From positions 868,001-932,000 of the forward strand of contig CBDDBN010000030.1 of assembly GCA_965225735.1 (NCBI GenBank): a DNA stretch of 64,000 nt, in the 5' to 3' direction. The notes below the pieces were generated by a model, which saw only the letters and a program-made list of their open reading frames with translations, made no database searches and had not been told where the DNA came from. Below, piece after piece: positions 60,136-64,000 of the stretch. A program made the translations under genes and the position numbers. The DNA is from Denitrobaculum sp965225735 (GTDB lineage: Bacteria; Pseudomonadota; Alphaproteobacteria; Kiloniellales; Kiloniellaceae). Every line of letters starts with the position of its first letter. Position 1 is the first letter of the stretch.

Positions 60136-60936
60136 CTAACAGATACCGCGGCTCGTATAGGCAATGGCCCAAGTGCCGTCGCAACTGCTGTTCGGGTAGC
60201 GTTTGATATTGGGCATGGGGTTATTCGTCATAATCCGGCTTTGCAGCGATGGACGCTCGTCAAGCGGCAGAGACGCATAGAAACGCTGTGCCGCATCATC
60301 GTCGCGCTCAACCAGGAAATCGTAGTCGTAGAAGCTACCGCCGAGATTTAGAAACTGGCCGACAACCGTTTTGCCGCCGCTTTGGAATGTGGTGCCCGGA
60401 ACGATGACCTTCAGATCGCCGACGTAGACCGCTTCCCCAGCCGCAACCGTGAATTCTATGAGACGGCTCGGGGAGTAGCGTGAAACGAGCCAGGCGGGAT
60501 TGCCCAGCGCATTGCGGGCATAGCGATAGGTGCCAGGCTCGACCAGGACGGCATGGAAGTGGTTGGAATCCGAGAAGTAGCTGATGTCGTTGCTTGAAGA
60601 GTCTCTGCCACTACCGAGATCCTCAACACTCTGTGTTCTATAGAGGATGCTCACCGCCTTATATCTGTAGTCGTCTGGCGCAACGAGCGCTCCCCGCATT
60701 ACGACAATCGCTTTTTTGGTCAGATCGACGACATCGTCTTCCTGGTTCCAAATCTGCTGGCTTCCGCCATCTGCACTGCGTTCATATTTGGGTGTGTTCT
60801 GAAAGTGCAGCTTTGTCTCAGCGACCTTGACCGGTCGTTGCGTGGGTGTACAGGCAGCAAGCAGCAACGCGCCCAACAAGATGGCGGAGAAACGTGCGAA
60901 GGTCTTCACTTGAGGAGCCGATCTACAAAAGACCAT
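60136..60936 (-). CDS. Predicted lipoprotein, operon gene 4
   Basis: A 266-residue protein with a lipobox LLLAAC (Cys about 29) after a hydrophobic signal (FARFSAILLGALLLAAC). The mature part is beta-rich: KKAIVVMRGALVAPDDYRYK, HFHAVLVEPGTYRYARNALG, IEFTVAAGEAVYVGDLKVIV. The PGTY...AGE-x-VYVGDL arrangement resembles periplasmic or outer-membrane proteins that carry a modest sandwich fold. It is the most distal gene of the minus-strand lipoprotein operon. No family is recognised. Confidence 0.75.
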   Translation of the reverse strand: MVFCRSAPQVKTFARFSAILLGALLLAACTPTQRPVKVAETKLHFQNTPKYERSADGGSQQIWNQEDDVVDLTKKAIVVMRGALVAPDDYRYKAVSILYRTQSVEDLGSGRDSSSNDISYFSDSNHFHAVLVEPGTYRYARNALGNPAWLVSRYSPSRLIEFTVAAGEAVYVGDLKVIVPGTTFQSGGKTVVGQFLNLGGSFYDYDFLVERDDDAAQRFYASLPLDERPSLQSRIMTNNPMPNIKRYPNSSCDGTWAIAYTSRGIC

Positions 60937-61029
60937 TATGGTTATCTGATCCTCATCTTCGCGAGCAGTGCCTCGCCACCAAGTCGACCAGACCTGTCAG
61001 AATCATGCCGTCGCAGCGGCAAGGCGCCG

Positions 61030-61596
61030 TCAGAGCAGTTGGATGGAGGCCATGATCTGTTCGACCTCTTCGGTATGGGCGCCGAAATAGTGCGCTTCCG
61101 CCCCCCAATAGGCGATCGCCTGCAGCTTCTCCTCAACAATCGCAGCCAAAACGACCTGACGCATACGAAGACCACTTTGCGTGGTAAAGGTTAGCTCAAA
61201 TCGGAAACCGTCAGCCTGCCCAAACTTTGCTGGACGGAGGTTCTTCGCTTCCACGTTTTCCGCGCCGACCTTCGTGGTTGAGCTGACAAAGAGCTCTTGC
61301 ACATCGGTCGCCCTCATATCCGCGCGAAACTTGGGGAACTCAATCGTGCGCCGCTCATAAAGAGGCTGATCGTTCCCAATATCGTGCCAAAACTCGATGA
61401 CGTTTAAGCCAACCCCATCCGCCGTCCACTGTTCCGAGACCGATGAAAAAAAGTTTTTGTTAAGTCCGTTCCACGTTTCCGTAGGCTGAACGCTATATGC
61501 GGTGCCAAATTTCTGCACCTCGGGCGGCACGGCTTTGATATGCGTACAGCTAGCGACGATCAGCAACAGAGGAATAAAAAGAAGTCTAGCTTTCAT
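61030..61596 (-). CDS. Predicted lipoprotein, operon gene 3
   Basis: A 188-residue protein beginning MKARLLFIPLLLIVASC with a lipobox (IVASC, Cys 17). The mature domain contains SEQWTADGVGLNVIEFWHDI, FRADMRATDVQELFVSSTTK and GFRFELTFTTQSGLRMRQVV, an alpha/beta pattern that might bind a partner or lipid. It follows the M48 gene by 13 bases, so it is cotranscribed. No known family. Confidence 0.75.
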   Translation of the reverse strand: MKARLLFIPLLLIVASCTHIKAVPPEVQKFGTAYSVQPTETWNGLNKNFFSSVSEQWTADGVGLNVIEFWHDIGNDQPLYERRTIEFPKFRADMRATDVQELFVSSTTKVGAENVEAKNLRPAKFGQADGFRFELTFTTQSGLRMRQVVLAAIVEEKLQAIAYWGAEAHYFGAHTEEVEQIMASIQLL

Positions 61597-61609
61597 AGCT
61601 GTTCTTGCC

Positions 61610-62776
61610 TCATCTTAATTGGCTTATGTAGTCACGGATGATCAGCCGGTCATCGGCATCCGGACTCATGAGAAGGTACTGTTCGAACGCATCGGCGGCT
61701 TCCGACCTGTTGCCCTGCGTCCATTTCACGAGAGCGACAGACCTGTGTAAGTCAGGCGGATAGCTCTTTGTCTGCTGGGCTTCGAGATAAGCTAACAACG
61801 CAGCATCCAAATCACCGTCCGTGTTTCGGCGTCGCAGAACTTCGCCTTTGGCAAACAAGAGATCGCCACTGGAAGGGTGTCGCTCCAACAGACGGTCGAT
61901 CAAAACGAGGCTACGACCGAAGTCAGCAACTTTTAACTCCTGCCTAAGCCATTCGAGACGGAATCGCTCGGTTTCCTCTTGATACCTGTCCTGCCCTAGT
62001 TCGAGCTCATTGGATAACTCACCCAACTTCTCGACACTTGCTGCAAGTGTCTTTTTTCGTTCTTCGCTCAGAGGGTGGGTCGCGTTGAAAAAGCTTCGTT
62101 TGGGACCATTGGAAGCCGCCTTTTCCTCGACTAAATACTCCCAAATGCGAGGTGCCTCGCGAGGATCGTAGCCCGCGGCCGTCATACTGTCGAAGCCGAC
62201 CTTATCGGCTTCTCGTTCTTGGTCGCGTGAAAAGCCTAGAACGCTGTCAACTGTCGCCAACCCAGCCAAGGCACCTATTGGCGCCGCGCCAACCATCGCC
62301 GTCGCGAGCTGAAAAAACACCAGCCCATCGGTCTTTGCCCGCAGATCACGCCATCTCTGTACAGAATGACGCAGGCGATAGTGGGCCAGCTCATGCGCCA
62401 GTACATTTGCCAACTGAGCCTCGTTTTCAACCCGCAGAAGCAGACCGGTCCAAACATGCATAGCGCCATTTGGTGCCATGCTTGCGTTGAATCCCGCCGC
62501 GTTGACCACATAGACGCGGATGTCCTGGCAATACTGGGGCTCAAGCTTGCACACAATACCCGAAACATAGGTGTTGAGATCTGGATCAATAACGACCTTT
62601 CCCGAAGTGCGGAGCTTTTCCTCCGCGCGCTCGACCTGCATCCACAGGCCAGCTTCGTCCGTGTCGAGAGCCGGTCTCTCTCCTGGCTCAATTGGTTTCA
62701 CATCGCTGTTGTTTGCGCAGGCGCTAAGGCCAAGCGCGACAACCAGCATAAAGCCGATAGATTTTAAGTTAGGCAT
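61610..62776 (-). CDS. M48 family metallopeptidase lipoprotein with TPR-like tail
   Basis: A 388-residue BepA/LoiP-like protease anchored as a lipoprotein (lipobox LSAC, Cys 20). The catalytic HELAH (residues 128-132) lies in LANVLAHELAHYRLRHSVQR, and the third zinc ligand Glu in RDQEREADKVGFDSMTAAGY. STHPxSEER-like ATHPLSEERKKTLAA follows. The C-terminal helices (GDLLFAKGEVLRRRNTDGDL) look like TPR repeats, as in BepA. It would act in the periplasm on envelope proteins. Starts 2 bases after the first lipoprotein gene. Confidence 0.88.
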   Translation of the reverse strand: MPNLKSIGFMLVVALGLSACANNSDVKPIEPGERPALDTDEAGLWMQVERAEEKLRTSGKVVIDPDLNTYVSGIVCKLEPQYCQDIRVYVVNAAGFNASMAPNGAMHVWTGLLLRVENEAQLANVLAHELAHYRLRHSVQRWRDLRAKTDGLVFFQLATAMVGAAPIGALAGLATVDSVLGFSRDQEREADKVGFDSMTAAGYDPREAPRIWEYLVEEKAASNGPKRSFFNATHPLSEERKKTLAASVEKLGELSNELELGQDRYQEETERFRLEWLRQELKVADFGRSLVLIDRLLERHPSSGDLLFAKGEVLRRRNTDGDLDAALLAYLEAQQTKSYPPDLHRSVALVKWTQGNRSEAADAFEQYLLMSPDADDRLIIRDYISQLR

Positions 62777-62778
62777 TG

Positions 62779-63531
62779 TTAAAGCGGAGCCGGGCCGAGC
62801 AGCTTCTTCATTGCCTGTAGAGACCCTTCTTTTGTTCGAAGGTCGCCCTCTTTGCTGAACAGGCTGTTGAACCAGGAAATATGTCCGGTTTCCATATTCA
62901 CCAATGAGATATATCCGGTCTGCTGACCGCCGTGTACACCAGCACCCAAGAGGGCAAACACGACATTTGCGGCAACACGGCCAGCGCTCGAAAAGCTGTC
63001 TCGGAGGTGAATGAAAACGATGTAATCAGCGTCGTATCGCTCGCGAAGCGGTTCAATGGAGTCACCCAGAGTCCATTCGAACTTGTCCTTCTTAGTGGGC
63101 AAGTTGAGAGCTGGTAGCCCGTGGAAACGTATGGCAGCGCCTACGGCTTCGTGCAGCTTCAAGACTTGGCCTTCAGCAAGGCTGTCAGGACCGATGGAAT
63201 CGATTTGCTCATAATCGACGATGGTTACTGACTTTTCCTCAAGTACCTCTGCGAGCGAAGCCCTGAAATGCCCCTTAGCCTGCTCTGTCCACTCAGCATT
63301 AGCCTCGAGTAAACCACCTGCCGTCAGGACCGAAATTTCGATATCCGGAGTCATTACAAGGACCGTCGGCGAGGTCCCTGCTTTCGGCGGATCGATTGTT
63401 GAGGAAATCCCGGTCGGCGCTGCACAGCCGGAGATAATCAAAGCCGCAAAAGCTAAGACCAGAAACCGCCAGACGGAAGACACAGAAATCGCAGGGCCGC
63501 TGCCTGCGGCACTAATACCCGAAGTTGTCAT
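62779..63531 (-). CDS. Predicted lipoprotein, operon gene 1
   Basis: A 250-residue protein with an extended N-terminus and lipobox IISGC (Cys 36). The mature part reads TVLVMTPDIEISVLTAGGLL, AKGHFRASLAEVLEEKSVTI and DADYIVFIHLRDSFSSAGRV, ending ETGHISWFNSLFSKEGDLRT. That pattern (short strands, DY/D-x-x-Y-I-V and METG-x-I-x-W) resembles CsgG/GNA1162-like outer-membrane accessory lipoproteins. It heads the four-gene operon, 2 bases ahead of the M48 gene. Family assignment is tentative. Confidence 0.75.
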   Translation of the reverse strand: MTTSGISAAGSGPAISVSSVWRFLVLAFAALIISGCAAPTGISSTIDPPKAGTSPTVLVMTPDIEISVLTAGGLLEANAEWTEQAKGHFRASLAEVLEEKSVTIVDYEQIDSIGPDSLAEGQVLKLHEAVGAAIRFHGLPALNLPTKKDKFEWTLGDSIEPLRERYDADYIVFIHLRDSFSSAGRVAANVVFALLGAGVHGGQQTGYISLVNMETGHISWFNSLFSKEGDLRTKEGSLQAMKKLLGPAPL

Positions 63532-63806
63532 TTAAATCCCCATTCCTCGCATGCTTGCAAAAACATAGAATGGAAATTTCTCTACATGCAACTGATTAAC
63601 CAAATATTTTTGGAATATTGACACCTTGACGACAAGAAGTAATTGCTCAGCAACCAGGAGTGTTGCTGCGTGAGTTAAGACGCTTGGGTTGCAGAGACCA
63701 TAAAGAAGTGCGGCTTTCCAATTGATCGTCTTACATCAATTGGGTCTCACGGTTTTTCGCGTTAAGATTACCGGACAATCAGGGCCAGCCTTAAGATAAC
63801 GCGGCC
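63532..63806. other. AT-rich promoter region with a 9-bp inverted repeat
   Basis: This region should carry the promoter of the lipoprotein operon on the minus strand. CCAATTGAT (63718-63726) and ATCAATTGG (63735-63743) form a perfect inverted repeat around eight bases, a possible operator. AATATT occurs twice (63603-63608 and 63614-63619). No gene is seen. Confidence 0.45.
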
Positions 63807-64000
63807 CTATCCGCCACTCGGAAAAACCGTGACCGCTTGACCTTCGGCCAGGCTTTCGAGAGCGGGCAACCAGCCCTCGGGACAGGGTGATCCGTTACTT
63901 CTGCCATTCGTCGCCTGCTGACACGCCAGTCCGAGCTCCAGACTTTCCTTACCCTTGGCCAGGACGTCGTTTTCGAAAGGGATGGTGCCGGCGGCGAAGG
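63807..64000 (-). CDS. 3' end of a minus-strand gene, cut by the window edge
   Basis: An open frame runs from the window edge to TAG at 63807-63809, giving the last 64 residues: FAAGTIPFENDVLAKGKESL, then ELGLACQQATNGRSNGSPCP, then EGWLPALESLAEGQAVTVFP and SGG. The two Cys suggest an exported protein, but too little is visible to assign a family. A weak hairpin follows the stop codon to the left. Confidence 0.55.
   Translation of the reverse strand, partial: FAAGTIPFENDVLAKGKESLELGLACQQATNGRSNGSPCPEGWLPALESLAEGQAVTVFPSGG

Overview
This 64 kb window comes from a high-GC alphaproteobacterial chromosome. The best fit is Rhodospirillales in the broad sense (a Kiloniella/Rhodovibrio-like lineage). 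The evidence is the hemC-hemD-mitofilin-hemY operon divergent from tsaD, an alphaproteobacterial LON-domain/Trm112/DUF971 string, PAS_5 proteins, the 1614-residue NAD-glutamate dehydrogenase, an SDHAF4-like protein and PEP-CTERM proteins. These assignments rest on recognising motifs and gene order by eye; no database search was run.

Positions 1 to about 12,350 form a lower-GC accessory region that stops at a tRNA-Thr(CGU) gene on the minus strand, so it is probably a genomic island integrated at the tRNA 3' end. It carries two paralogous 80-residue HTH regulators, each at the head of a small operon or array. It also has a three-gene operon of unknown function (TIGR04255-like, HTH protein, protein with an SQTCD motif), a ParB-like protein, an AlpA-like HTH protein, a large uncharacterised HTH protein, a secreted nuclease and a DUF4258/HTH toxin-antitoxin pair with a palindromic operator. 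Other contents are an array of five consecutive palindromes, two very short ORFs with perfect Shine-Dalgarno sequences (23 and 34 codons), a small HTH plus membrane-protein operon, and two terminase-small-subunit-like genes. No integrase is visible inside the window.

Positions 12,355 to about 49,200 are mostly core genome. They hold haem biosynthesis (hemC, hemD, a mitofilin/Mic60 homologue with an N-terminal HTH, hemY), tsaD, a 2OG-Fe(II) oxygenase, gpsA, YciI and EVE proteins, acsA, a PEP-CTERM protein, a MocR/EamA divergent pair, chorismate mutase, an SDHAF4-like protein, htpX, rsmB, rpe and a heparinase-like gene. Next come two surface-polysaccharide genes (a lipid-linked sugar transferase and a CapD/WbpM-like dehydratase), purH, two PAS_5 proteins, the giant NAD-GDH, a YbjQ protein, a MazG-like protein and a UMF1-type MFS protein.

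Positions 49,260 to 56,295 form a catabolic locus: a LysR regulator, an isocitrate-lyase/PEP-mutase family enzyme, a DctPQM TRAP transporter, an M24 peptidase-like hydrolase and an Asp/Glu racemase/maleate isomerase-like enzyme. The layout suggests uptake of an organic acid or amide, hydrolysis and conversion to central metabolites; the substrate is not known.

Positions 56,371 to 64,000 hold tRNA-Gly(GCC), a ProX-like editing protein, a CnoX-like thioredoxin/TPR protein, the LON-domain/Trm112/DUF971 string, and a four-gene minus-strand operon of predicted lipoproteins that includes an M48 metallopeptidase. The window closes with the 3' end of one further minus-strand gene.
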